Positions 7,850-16,342 of a DNA stretch of 64,000 bases are shown here, piece after piece. This DNA is from Salipaludibacillus agaradhaerens (GTDB lineage: Bacteria; Bacillota; Bacilli; Bacillales; Salisediminibacteriaceae): assembly GCF_002019735.1 (NCBI RefSeq), contig NZ_KV917378.1, positions 3,498,869-3,562,868 of the forward strand. Direction: 5' to 3'. Within the stretch, counting starts at the first letter, position 1. Each line of letters starts with the position of its first letter. The notes beneath the pieces were generated by a model that made no database searches, was not told the DNA's origin, and saw only the letters and a list, made by a program, of their open reading frames with translations. Position numbers and translations under genes: made by a program.

Positions 7850-8464
7850 TTAAGTAGGTAAGATTTTAAAGAGCTGGTTAGATAAGAGGTGGATGCAATA
7901 AGCTGGCACACTTATCCCGAAAAAAAATATAAAAGCAGGCATGAGATAAAAGAAAGTGCCTAACCCGATAATTGTAACGAAAAAAAGAAAGGTGACAGTT
8001 AAGCGTGTGAAAGGAAGAAAGATAGCCATCGTTAAAGATTGCTTTAATGTAAGGTCAAGTGTCACATAAATAGGGAAGATGACAATCAAGGCAATAATAC
8101 TTAAAGTAAGACTTAAGATACCCCCAGTGAAACTTACCATTTTTAGTGCCCCACTCAGATGAGAAGAGAGCAGCAAGTTGATAACACCAACACTGATCAT
8201 TCCCATAAAGATGAGATTTAGTAGGTTGGACTTAAAAAAAGCCGACCTAAATGATTTAAAAAAGAGATTAAAAATTGAAATCGGTCCATCATTAGTATGG
8301 TGAAAAGAGCGAATTACCGTAAACATGGCCATCGTAGCTGGAAAAGCACCGAATATTATGCCACCACACAGCGTAAAGAACGCCCATAAAAAATTAATAT
8401 AAACGAATCTCATCAGCAAGTCACATATCTTATATATAGGTGAATTCATCCATGAGATGACCAT
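7850..8464 (-). CDS. YesL-like membrane protein (DUF624), copy 1
   Basis: Integral membrane protein of about 204 residues with five or six hydrophobic segments. The opening (RFVYINFLWAFFTLCGGIIFGAFPAT split over residues 16-45) and the later FRSAFFKSNLL resemble YesL/DUF624 proteins, which usually accompany CUT1 sugar importers with YesM/YesN regulators. Function unknown. An ATG at 8482 extends the frame by six residues but has no ribosome site. The ATG at 8464 follows AAGGGCG at about 11 bases and is preferred. It is the last gene of the minus-strand xylan operon, 28-46 bases after the GH43 gene. Similar proteins are at 18054-18683 and 47229-47834. Confidence 0.75.
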   Translation of the reverse strand: MVISWMNSPIYKICDLLMRFVYINFLWAFFTLCGGIIFGAFPATMAMFTVIRSFHHTNDGPISIFNLFFKSFRSAFFKSNLLNLIFMGMISVGVINLLLSSHLSGALKMVSFTGGILSLTLSIIALIVIFPIYVTLDLTLKQSLTMAIFLPFTRLTVTFLFFVTIIGLGTFFYLMPAFIFFFGISVPAYCIHLLSNQLFKILPT

Positions 8465-8510
8465 GTCACACACGCCCTTCATTTATAGCTGGTAAGGTAC
8501 CAGAGTGTTT

Positions 8511-10094
8511 TTAGTGCCCTTTCGCTTTATATACAAAGTAATCAAAATCGGCTGCTTTTTTTGTGCCGGCTAAATCTTGTGTTGCCATTCCAATAAATGT
8601 ACCAGTAAATCGTACTTGGTCTGCGCTATCATCAGACATATGCGTTACATCAATGTTAGGACCGATGGGTGTCCAGTCATGTGTGCTATCTTCTTTATAA
8701 AAAAGCTGAAGTGTTTCTTTTTCAATAACCCCTCGCAAATAGATACTAGTGTCTTCTTTAACGGATATAGGGCTACCTAGAAGCTCATTGTAATGACCGT
8801 TTTTTGTTTGAATAATTTGCAGTGATTTCCCAACAGTTTCATGTCGACAAAGGTGTAAATAGACATGGTCATCTGTATCGTAAAAAATGATAAGACCGGC
8901 TAAGTGTTGATAATGGGAAGGCTCATAATCGACTTTTGTTTCAAATTCACATTGAAAAGCTGTTTGGCGGCGAGCGATGAGGCTCTGCCGATGTAAAGAG
9001 CTGAGCGACTCCATTCCTTTAAGTCTTAAATGGCCAGGACGTTCCGTTAATGAACACCACGAGTCTTCTGTAGGAATACGGAGGGAATTCCAGCAGGAAG
9101 ACAAAGTATTCGTATCGAAGTCATCAATCGTTGGTTCTTCAGGGAATGGATGTTCGGCTAAATCTGGCGCAGTGGTCGTTTTAGCCGGGTATTGTCCGCC
9201 ATCTTCAAGGCGTAGCCATCCGTCTTTATCCCAAATGACTTTTTGCAAAGCGGTTTCTCGCCCAAGTGTACAATACTTTTCTTTAAGTGGCCTTCCACAT
9301 AAGTGAGCGAAATACCATTCGCCATTTTGTGTCTCCACAAGACTACCATGTCCTGCTTTTTGTAAAGCAAGTGATGGGTCCCCTTTTGAAGTGATAAGGG
9401 GGTAATGAGGGTCTGTTTCATAAGGCCCTTCAATTGTTTTAGCCCTGGCAAGTGTGGCGGCATGTTCATATTCTGTTCCACCTTCAGCTACAAGTAAATA
9501 ATAGTAGCCATCTTTTTTGTAAAGGTGAGGTCCTTCGGTTAACTGAATGTCTGTTCCCTTATAAATGGATTTGACAGGCCCGATAAGTTTTTGCTCGTCC
9601 GCAGAAAATTCTTGTAAAACAATGCCCGCGAATGAATGGTTGTCTTGTCGATAATCCCAGATCATATTTAACAACCACTTACGGCCATCGTCATCATGGA
9701 AAAGGGATGGATCAAAGCCACTGCTATTTAAATAGATAGGTTCTGACCATGGGCCTTCAATATTTTCCGCTGTGACAAGGTAGTTGTGTGCATCTTTATA
9801 GGCGCCGTGCCACTGTTTGACATCCGTATAAATCAAATAAAATAGCCCGTCATGATAGCTAAGACATGGTGCCCAAATGCCTCCAGAATTCATGTTGCCA
9901 ATCATATTCAGTTGGGAGAGACGTGACAAGGGACTTGAGATGAAGCGCCAATGAATTAAATCTTTAGAGTGATGGATACGAACACCCGGAAACCATTCAA
10001 AGGTAGACGTGGCAATGTAATAATCATCATCTACTCGCAATATGGAAGGGTCAGGGTGGAAGCCGGGTAAAATAGGGTTTGTAATCATGGACAT
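8511..10094 (-). CDS. xynB: GH43 beta-xylosidase
   Basis: Cytoplasmic beta-1,4-xylosidase that releases xylose from xylo-oligosaccharides, 527 residues, no signal peptide. The N-terminal five-bladed propeller carries the three catalytic positions of the family: D15 (FHPDPS, base), D128 (GFDPSLF, pKa modulator) and E187 (LTEGPH, acid). These are, as I recall, the same positions as in Geobacillus XynB3. From about residue 320 follows the C-terminal beta-sandwich of GH43 subfamily 11 enzymes. The ATG follows AAGGAGCG. It sits downstream of the two permease genes on the same strand, with a 91-base gap, and upstream of a YesL gene. Some family members also act on arabinosides, but the length and both domains favour xylosidase. 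Confidence 0.93.
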   Translation of the reverse strand: MSMITNPILPGFHPDPSILRVDDDYYIATSTFEWFPGVRIHHSKDLIHWRFISSPLSRLSQLNMIGNMNSGGIWAPCLSYHDGLFYLIYTDVKQWHGAYKDAHNYLVTAENIEGPWSEPIYLNSSGFDPSLFHDDDGRKWLLNMIWDYRQDNHSFAGIVLQEFSADEQKLIGPVKSIYKGTDIQLTEGPHLYKKDGYYYLLVAEGGTEYEHAATLARAKTIEGPYETDPHYPLITSKGDPSLALQKAGHGSLVETQNGEWYFAHLCGRPLKEKYCTLGRETALQKVIWDKDGWLRLEDGGQYPAKTTTAPDLAEHPFPEEPTIDDFDTNTLSSCWNSLRIPTEDSWCSLTERPGHLRLKGMESLSSLHRQSLIARRQTAFQCEFETKVDYEPSHYQHLAGLIIFYDTDDHVYLHLCRHETVGKSLQIIQTKNGHYNELLGSPISVKEDTSIYLRGVIEKETLQLFYKEDSTHDWTPIGPNIDVTHMSDDSADQVRFTGTFIGMATQDLAGTKKAADFDYFVYKAKGH

Positions 10095-10185
10095 AAACGA
10101 TCGCTCCTTAATTTAAGAGATTATGATGAGAATGAGGGAAGGCCCCTATGATACACAAGTTGTTAATCAAAACGGTATACAAATA

Positions 10186-11100
10186 TTATCCTTTGACAGA
10201 GCCTGACGTTATTCCTTCTACAATTCGATTACTTAACAGAACAAAGACAATTAAAATCGGTAAAATACTAATTACGAGGGTGGCGCCAATTGCGCCCCAA
10301 TCAGTGGAATACTGTCCGATGAAGTTTTGAATACCTACCGTAAGTGTCTTATACTTGTCAGAGCTGATAAACGTATTGACAAAGACAAATTCATTCCAGT
10401 TATAAATCATATTAATAATCGCTGTTGTTGCGACCACTGGCGCTGTCATGGGAAGGATAATTTGGAAAAACATGCGGTGTACGGTACAGCCGTCCATGAT
10501 AGCAGCCTCTTCTAACTCTCTAGGCAGGGTATAATAAAACCCAAGTAAGATCATGATGGTTAATGGTAAATTGAATGCTGTGTAAGTTAAAATAATCGCT
10601 AAGGGATGATCCATTAAACCAATATTTAAATAAAAACTAAAGAGTGGAATAAGCGTTGAATGGACAGGGATCATCAGTCCGACCATGAAGAGACCGAGAA
10701 CGAATTTATTTAACTTCCAATGCATCCTTGTAATAGCAAATGTCACAAAGCTGGCTAACAGTACTGTTAATATAACGGCAGCTCCAGTTACAATAACACT
10801 GTTTAAAAAATAAACACCAATATTTCCTTCTGTCCAAACGTTTAAGTAATTCTCCCATTTAGGGCTGCTCGGCAATGCCAGGGGAGGTAAATTGAACACT
10901 TCTTGGTTGTCCTTTAGAGAGAAAAGAAATAGCCATACTAAAGGTAGTATTTGAATAACGCCCACGATGATGAGAATGAGATAGAGAACGCTGTGTGACA
11001 ACTTATGTTTTAATGATGACTGAGCGACTTTAGGAGATGGTGGTAGCTTCTTTGCCGAAGAAACATTTAAGTCGCTAGTTTCTGATAGTTTCTCTTTCAT
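10186..11100 (-). CDS. CUT1 ABC importer permease (MalG type)
   Basis: Inner-membrane permease of a sugar importer, 304 residues, six transmembrane segments after a 35-residue cytoplasmic N-terminus. The EAA loop that contacts the ATPase is seen as EEAAIMDGCTVHRMFFQIILP (about 205-225). It ends in RIVEGITSGSVKG, typical of MalG-type proteins. The partner permease lies 17 bases upstream and the binding protein beyond that. The cluster resembles the Geobacillus xynEFG xylo-oligosaccharide importer, so linear xylo-oligosaccharides are the likely cargo (inference). No ATPase gene is present. Confidence 0.88.
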   Translation of the reverse strand: MKEKLSETSDLNVSSAKKLPPSPKVAQSSLKHKLSHSVLYLILIIVGVIQILPLVWLFLFSLKDNQEVFNLPPLALPSSPKWENYLNVWTEGNIGVYFLNSVIVTGAAVILTVLLASFVTFAITRMHWKLNKFVLGLFMVGLMIPVHSTLIPLFSFYLNIGLMDHPLAIILTYTAFNLPLTIMILLGFYYTLPRELEEAAIMDGCTVHRMFFQIILPMTAPVVATTAIINMIYNWNEFVFVNTFISSDKYKTLTVGIQNFIGQYSTDWGAIGATLVISILPILIVFVLLSNRIVEGITSGSVKG

Positions 11101-11117
11101 ATCTGAATTTTCCCCCT

Positions 11118-11999
11118 CTAGTATTGGACATTATCTTCACGAGAAGTGGTAAGCTTCCTGATCAAGTAAGTCACAAGTAAGATAAGAATTAATAAGAAAA
11201 AGCCGATTGCACTCCCATAACCGAAGTCGTTTGTTCTAAAAGCTAGTTTATACATGTATGAAGCCATCACTTCACTTGCGCCATTCGGTCCTCCGTCTGT
11301 CATGACATAAATAAGGTCAAAATACTTTAATGACCCGATAACAGCGAGAACAATGGTCACTTTAATAACGCCAGAAATGAGAGGGAGCTTTATTTTATAA
11401 GCGATCTGGAAAGGTGTAGCGCCGTCAATGCGGGCAGCTTCGACTAATTCATTAGGTATATTCCGTAATGCAGCATAATAGATGATGATGTAAAAACCAG
11501 CATATTGCCATAATATCGGGACGAAAATAGCAAAAAGAACAAGGCTTGTATCTGATAACCATAAGGGTGGATTTTCTATACCGATACTGGTTAAAAAACG
11601 ATTCATGACACCGTTAGAAGGATGATAAATTCGCATCCAAAGTTGAGCGATCGCCACTGAAGACAAGAGCATTGGAATTAAATATATTTTTCTGAATACA
11701 TCGGCCCCTTTTATTTGGGAAGCGAGTACGAGTGAGATAGCTAAGTAAATGATTAAACTCAAGACAGAAAAGATAGCAAGCAATAATGAATGATAAGCAC
11801 TATTCCAGAAAAGGTGGTCGGAAATTAACGCCTTATAATTATCCAAGCCGATAAATGTCATAGGGCCAATCCCATCCCAATCCATTAACCCGTAATAGCC
11901 CGTTAATACAATTGGAACATAAATGAGTATAAGTAAGAGGATCAAGGCTGGTAGAGTATAAAGAGCAATGATTTTTTTGTCTGACATGATTTTATTCAT
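11118..11999 (-). CDS. CUT1 ABC importer permease (MalF type)
   Basis: Partner permease of 293 residues with six transmembrane segments. The EAA loop reads EAARIDGATPFQIAYKIKLP. The ATG follows AAAGGGGAGT by about 6 bases. Between this gene and the binding-protein gene lie a terminator-like hairpin (12111-12142) and a strong 12-bp hairpin from repeat copy G, which would lower read-through and give more binding protein than permease. Same presumed xylo-oligosaccharide importer as its neighbours. Confidence 0.88.
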   Translation of the reverse strand: MNKIMSDKKIIALYTLPALILLLILIYVPIVLTGYYGLMDWDGIGPMTFIGLDNYKALISDHLFWNSAYHSLLLAIFSVLSLIIYLAISLVLASQIKGADVFRKIYLIPMLLSSVAIAQLWMRIYHPSNGVMNRFLTSIGIENPPLWLSDTSLVLFAIFVPILWQYAGFYIIIYYAALRNIPNELVEAARIDGATPFQIAYKIKLPLISGVIKVTIVLAVIGSLKYFDLIYVMTDGGPNGASEVMASYMYKLAFRTNDFGYGSAIGFFLLILILLVTYLIRKLTTSREDNVQY

Positions 12000-12028
12000 A
12001 AGGACTCCCCTTTCAAATCAGTGAACCA

Positions 12029-12116
12029 TGTAAAACGCCCTTCAATCAGTGGGAGTTTTCGTTCTTCTCCCACTGATTGTTAGTTGAGTCAATCAGGACG
12101 CTTATCTGTGATAAAA
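12029..12116 (-). repeat. Dispersed structured repeat, copy G (internally deleted, 3' hairpin only)
   Basis: Read on the minus strand it begins TTATCACAGATAAGCGTCC and joins directly to TGATTGACTCAAC, then AATCAGTGGGAG, AAGAACGAAAA, CTCCCACTGATT and GAAGGGCGTTTTAC. Relative to copy C, everything between the two GTCC motifs is missing, as if deleted between short direct repeats. The 12-bp hairpin is perfect and sits 30 bases before the permease start. Confidence 0.8.
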
Positions 12117-12142
12117 GGGCATATCATAGAAACGATATGCCC
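12111..12142 (-). terminator. Attenuator between binding protein and permease genes
   Basis: GGGCATATC (12117-12125) pairs with GATATGCCC (12134-12142); on the minus strand TTTTATC follows. The T run overlaps the start of repeat copy G. Likely a partial terminator inside the operon. Confidence 0.6.
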
Positions 12143-12157
12143 CTCCGTTTCTAAAAG

Positions 12158-13486
12158 TTAGTCTTCTTCAGAGAGAGCCTGTTCGTGCGCTTCCGCAAAT
12201 TCCTCAGGGTTCACGTCATTGCCAAATAGTGACTGAATCATATTAAGGTGTGTTTCTGCCACACCGGCGCTCATTTGCACGTCAGCAAATAGCGTAATAT
12301 TAGAAGCGTTATTTAATTCATCAAGTACGTCGATGAATAAATCTGGCAAGTCCACTTCATCGGTATTCACTTGAGTTCCAGGGATTACCCCAGCATCTTC
12401 TACTGAGTGCTTTCCCCACTCTTGGATAAAGTAGCGGACAAATTCCTTAGCTTCTTCTTTTACGTCCGAGTTTTCAGCCACGAAAAGACCTACACCAGCA
12501 CCGCCAACCCAACTATTGATGTCGCCATCTCCACCTTCTACTTCTGGAAATTTAAAGAAACCAACATTCTCACGAAAATCTTGTGGAACCTCTTCGTTCG
12601 TTGTGAAATTTGGGAGATCCCAAGAGCCAATTAAGTACATAGCTGCATTGTTATTCATAAACTCAGATTTTGCTTCTTGATCAGATAAACCATTATAGCC
12701 AGCTACAAAAGCATCATGGGCGACCATTTCTTGGATTTTGTCAGCTGCGTCTATTAGTCTTTCATCAGTAAACTCTCCACTGCGGTCAATGGCAGAGTTT
12801 AAAGCATCAGAGCCCCCAATTCTATCTGCTAAATACATGTACCAAAGTGAACCCGTCCAGCGGTCGCGATTTCCTAACGCAATAGGGGTGACACCGTTAT
12901 CGACGAGTGTATCGATGACGTCTATGAACTCCTCATAAGATTCAGGCACCTCTACGCCATTCTCTTCAAAAATGGCTTTGTTATAAAAAACAGGCGCGAT
13001 ATTTAATTCTAACGGCAAAGCGTAAGCGCTACCATTTATCTCGTAGGCTTCAACTGTACCGGCCACGAACTCGTCTCTTAACCCATCATCGAGAATTGTG
13101 TCAAGAGGGGCGAATAATTCACCATTCACATAAGGTTCTAAAAATCCCGCTGGCCATGTCATGCCCACATCGGGCAGTTGGTTTGAAGATGAGATAACTT
13201 GAAGTTTATTCTTATATTGCTCGTTTTCTAATACTTCCAGCTCAATGGTGACATGAGGGTGATTAGTTTCAAACTCATCAATAATTTGATTAACAATACG
13301 GTTATGATCAGCAGAACTTCCTTGAGGCCATAAATGCATAAATTCAATTGTCACATTCTCTTCTGTCCCGCCGGAATTGTTTGTATTAGTACCTGTTGTC
13401 GTGTTGTTTTCCGATCCACACGCTGATAGTACAACTAAAGAAGCAAGTGATAGAGACGTCATTATTGAAAGCGATTTCTTTTTCAT
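12158..13486 (-). CDS. Sugar-binding lipoprotein of CUT1 importer (xylo-oligosaccharide type)
   Basis: Extracellular solute-binding lipoprotein, 442 residues. The signal peptide ends in the lipobox VLSAC with the lipid cysteine at about residue 22, followed by a T/N/G-rich linker. The mature part is a type 1 sugar-binding protein (IEFMHLWPQGS, KAIFEENGVEVPESYEEF, MYLIGSWDLPNF). It is the first gene after the response regulator on the minus strand and heads the transporter operon. By analogy with Geobacillus xynE it should bind xylo-oligosaccharides; that is context only. Probably controlled by the YesM/YesN-like pair upstream. Confidence 0.88.
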   Translation of the reverse strand: MKKKSLSIMTSLSLASLVVLSACGSENNTTTGTNTNNSGGTEENVTIEFMHLWPQGSSADHNRIVNQIIDEFETNHPHVTIELEVLENEQYKNKLQVISSSNQLPDVGMTWPAGFLEPYVNGELFAPLDTILDDGLRDEFVAGTVEAYEINGSAYALPLELNIAPVFYNKAIFEENGVEVPESYEEFIDVIDTLVDNGVTPIALGNRDRWTGSLWYMYLADRIGGSDALNSAIDRSGEFTDERLIDAADKIQEMVAHDAFVAGYNGLSDQEAKSEFMNNNAAMYLIGSWDLPNFTTNEEVPQDFRENVGFFKFPEVEGGDGDINSWVGGAGVGLFVAENSDVKEEAKEFVRYFIQEWGKHSVEDAGVIPGTQVNTDEVDLPDLFIDVLDELNNASNITLFADVQMSAGVAETHLNMIQSLFGNDVNPEEFAEAHEQALSEED

Positions 13487-13703
13487 GTACTTTCCCCCTT
13501 GAAAAGTTAATTATTTCATCAATAAGTATATCAACGGGTTACAAGGAAAATAAGGTCACAACGATTAGGGAAAATACCATTATTATTGGAGAAAGGATAA
13601 TACCTTTAAACAGCTGTTACACGTTAATTAGACGAAGTATTCATAAGTTTTTTAGAGTTCTATCCACCGTGACTTTTAGATTCTACTTTTGAATGGACGT
13701 ATT

Positions 13704-14510
13704 TCAATGTGAGCTATCACATATCTCTTTAGCTTGACCGGGACAATATTTTCGATATTGACTTGGTGTTATCCCTTCATTATCCTTAAAAAGTTTAATG
13801 AAATATTTAGCTGTCTGATAGCCTGCTTGTTCTGCAATAACTGCTACAGGAAGATTAGTAGATAAAAGTAGGTGTTTAGCATGCTGAAGTCTCCGGCGTG
13901 TCACATAGTCACTAAAGGTGATGCCGAGATGCTCTTTAAAGAGCACACTTAAGTAATTAGGATTTAAGTGAACAGCGTTGGCCACTTCTTTAATTCCTAT
14001 TTTACTTTGATAATGCTGGTCAATGTGAGCAAGTGCATGACTTACTGACGTGGGAAAACCTTCAGAGGCATGGTTAACGTCAGCAAGCTTAGTATCAAAT
14101 ACTTTTTCCACATGATCGAGACGTGTTTTTTCAGCTCTCAGTTTCAGAGCTTTCGTTACAGCTTCGAGTAGTTTCTTTTTTTGAACAGGCTTGAGTAAGT
14201 ATGTGAATACTCCTAACTCTAAGGCATGATGGGCATAATTAAACTCAGAATATGCTGAGACGACGATGTATTCAGTGGCATGTTTTTTTTCCTGAAGCTT
14301 TTCTATTAAACATAATCCAGACATCTCAGGCATTCTTATATCCGTTATGAGTAAGTCAATCATTTCTTTCTCGGCAATGTTAAACGCCTCATAAGCACTG
14401 GCCGCAGTATGAATAACTAGGAAAGCGTCTGTCCATGCTTCAAGCGTGCGCTTTATACCATCCCGTGAACGGGGTTCATCGTCAACGATCAAAACATGTT
14501 TAGTCTTCAC
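13704..14510 (-). CDS. YesN-type response regulator (REC plus AraC HTH)
   Basis: Response regulator of about 268 residues. The receiver domain holds the acidic pair in IVDDEP, the phospho-acceptor Asp in LLITDIRMPEMSG and the conserved Lys in YLLKPVQ. The C-terminal AraC-type domain has two helix-turn-helix units (IGIKEVANAVHLNPNYLSVLF and PVAVIAEQAGYQ). The frame is open to 14570, but the GTG at 14510 is preferred because AAAAAAGGAGGT lies just before it and the receiver domain starts at once. It then overlaps the kinase gene by 11 bases, suggesting translational coupling. Likely target is the importer operon at 13486, as for Geobacillus XynC. Confidence 0.9.
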   Translation of the reverse strand: MKTKHVLIVDDEPRSRDGIKRTLEAWTDAFLVIHTAASAYEAFNIAEKEMIDLLITDIRMPEMSGLCLIEKLQEKKHATEYIVVSAYSEFNYAHHALELGVFTYLLKPVQKKKLLEAVTKALKLRAEKTRLDHVEKVFDTKLADVNHASEGFPTSVSHALAHIDQHYQSKIGIKEVANAVHLNPNYLSVLFKEHLGITFSDYVTRRRLQHAKHLLLSTNLPVAVIAEQAGYQTAKYFIKLFKDNEGITPSQYRKYCPGQAKEICDSSH

Positions 14511-16257
14511 TGGTTTTACCTCCTTTTTTAGGGACGATGATCGTGACAGTTGTTCCTTGATTAAGTTCACTTTCTATAGTCATACAGGTTGTACCCTCAT
14601 CAGGATATGTGAGTTTCAGCCGTTTTGAAATATTACCAATAGCCAAGCCAGACCGGTCAGATGTAATTGGAAAATGTGTTTTCATAGACTGCTTTAATCT
14701 TTCTAATATGACAGTATCTATACCTGTACCATCATCACGGACACTTATTTTTACATCATTATTTTGATCGGTTACTGTTACAGTGACTTTACCAGGGACG
14801 ACCTGATTACCTATACCGTGAACGATAGCATTCTCCACTAACGGCTGAATTAATAATTTAGGTATCATACAGGACAAAAGACTGCGATCAACATAAATCC
14901 CCCATGTAAGACGATCAGTAAAACGTAATTTCATTATATCTAAATAACGTTGAATATGATCGATTTCATCCTTTATCGTCACCCAATCTTCACGTTGAAT
15001 GTCACTAATCGTATACCTAAAAAGCTGTGCCATCGTTAAAATCATATTTGAAGCCTCTTCATCTTTCTCTTCTAATGTCCAATAAAGCGCTTCCAAAGTA
15101 TTGAATAAAAAATGAGGATTAATTTGTGCTTGAAGCGCCTTCAATTCAGCGCGATGACGTGTTAGTTCTTTTTCATAAACGACGTTAATTAAATAGTTCG
15201 TTGTTTCAACCATGTGATTATACGTATTATTGAGTTCAATCATTTCATTCGTTGAAATAATGGGAGGGCTTTCCTTTAGAGCACCTAGTTTCCCAAAGCG
15301 CATAGCTTGTGTTAAACGGTGAATCGGTTTAGTTAAGAATGTTGACAAGAAATAGGAGGCCATGCTAAATACGATAAAACCGATTGCTCCAGCTATAAAA
15401 ATAGCGGTCCCAATGCTAGACAAACCAGTTACTAATGTATTAACGGGTTTAAGCATAATGAATGACCAGCCAGTTGTATCGGAAAAGACACGAACTCTAA
15501 CATAATCGTTTTCTTGTAAAGTGACGACTTGGGAAGTGGTATTTAACTCAACTTCTGATAGTAACTCTTCAGGAAGGTTCGTTGTAATGAGCTTTTCCTC
15601 ATTGTCAACTAATAGTGCATAATCTGTCTCCATATCGATCTGTCCATACTCACTTCTAAATTCAAAGAAATGAGTATCAATCTTAGTTAATAAATAGCCG
15701 CCGTGAGAGAAGTTATCATCTAGTAGGTTAATTTGTTTAATTGTGACAAAAGCTTCCTCATCATGTGGATCGGCGCCACCCCATACCATTCTACCTTGTT
15801 CATCCTCAGCTTGCTGAATTTTAGCTGAGTCTAGCCTTTCATATAATGGAAGTTCATTTAAGGGAAAAAGCCGTCGGTAATCAGTAAAGTATAATTCAAA
15901 GGAGGTGATCCCATTTGTGTATGCGAGATAGCTATTAATAACGTGATTCATTGATTGTCGTTCTTCGAAAGCAGTAAGTTGCCTATTAGATTGATCAACT
16001 AGTAATTGCTGAACGGAAGGATTAGTCGCGATCTGACTTGTTATCATTTCAATAGCCTCAAATTGCGAATCGATTCTCGCTAGGGTTTCGTTAGCAGTAT
16101 GTTGGATTTGGTTTTCAGCATTGTTTTTTAAAATATCTATGACCAGATTGAATGTGATGATACCAACGAGCAAAAGAATGATTGTCATGGTGCCAGTAAA
16201 TATAAAAAGAATTTGATTTCTCAATGTATTTGATTTTAATAGTCGTTGTTTGAGCAA
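14500..16257 (-). CDS. YesM-type sensor histidine kinase
   Basis: Membrane sensor kinase of 585 residues. A transmembrane helix near 15-38 and another near 280-305 flank a large extracellular sensor, followed by a HAMP region and the His_kinase domain with QINPHFLFNTLEALYW carrying the phospho-accepting His. The ATPase part shows QPLVENAIVHG, RDDGTGID and GLAIGNISKRL. This class senses extracellular sugars, often through the binding protein. The start is a TTG with AAAGGGAGA seven bases before it. It is cotranscribed with the regulator. Xylo-oligosaccharide sensing is inferred from the neighbours. Confidence 0.9.
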   Translation of the reverse strand: MLKQRLLKSNTLRNQILFIFTGTMTIILLLVGIITFNLVIDILKNNAENQIQHTANETLARIDSQFEAIEMITSQIATNPSVQQLLVDQSNRQLTAFEERQSMNHVINSYLAYTNGITSFELYFTDYRRLFPLNELPLYERLDSAKIQQAEDEQGRMVWGGADPHDEEAFVTIKQINLLDDNFSHGGYLLTKIDTHFFEFRSEYGQIDMETDYALLVDNEEKLITTNLPEELLSEVELNTTSQVVTLQENDYVRVRVFSDTTGWSFIMLKPVNTLVTGLSSIGTAIFIAGAIGFIVFSMASYFLSTFLTKPIHRLTQAMRFGKLGALKESPPIISTNEMIELNNTYNHMVETTNYLINVVYEKELTRHRAELKALQAQINPHFLFNTLEALYWTLEEKDEEASNMILTMAQLFRYTISDIQREDWVTIKDEIDHIQRYLDIMKLRFTDRLTWGIYVDRSLLSCMIPKLLIQPLVENAIVHGIGNQVVPGKVTVTVTDQNNDVKISVRDDGTGIDTVILERLKQSMKTHFPITSDRSGLAIGNISKRLKLTYPDEGTTCMTIESELNQGTTVTIIVPKKGGKTSED

Positions 16258-16342
16258 TGCTAGTCTCCCTTTACGTTTTCATGTAATTCTAGTAAACCAT
16301 AAAATCAAAAAGAGTTTGTTTGTAAACGAGTTTTTCCTATTT

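Noticed and set aside
14511-14570. Longer N-terminus of the response regulator
   Set aside because: It would overlap the kinase gene by 71 bases and has no ribosome site; the GTG at 14510 has a strong one.
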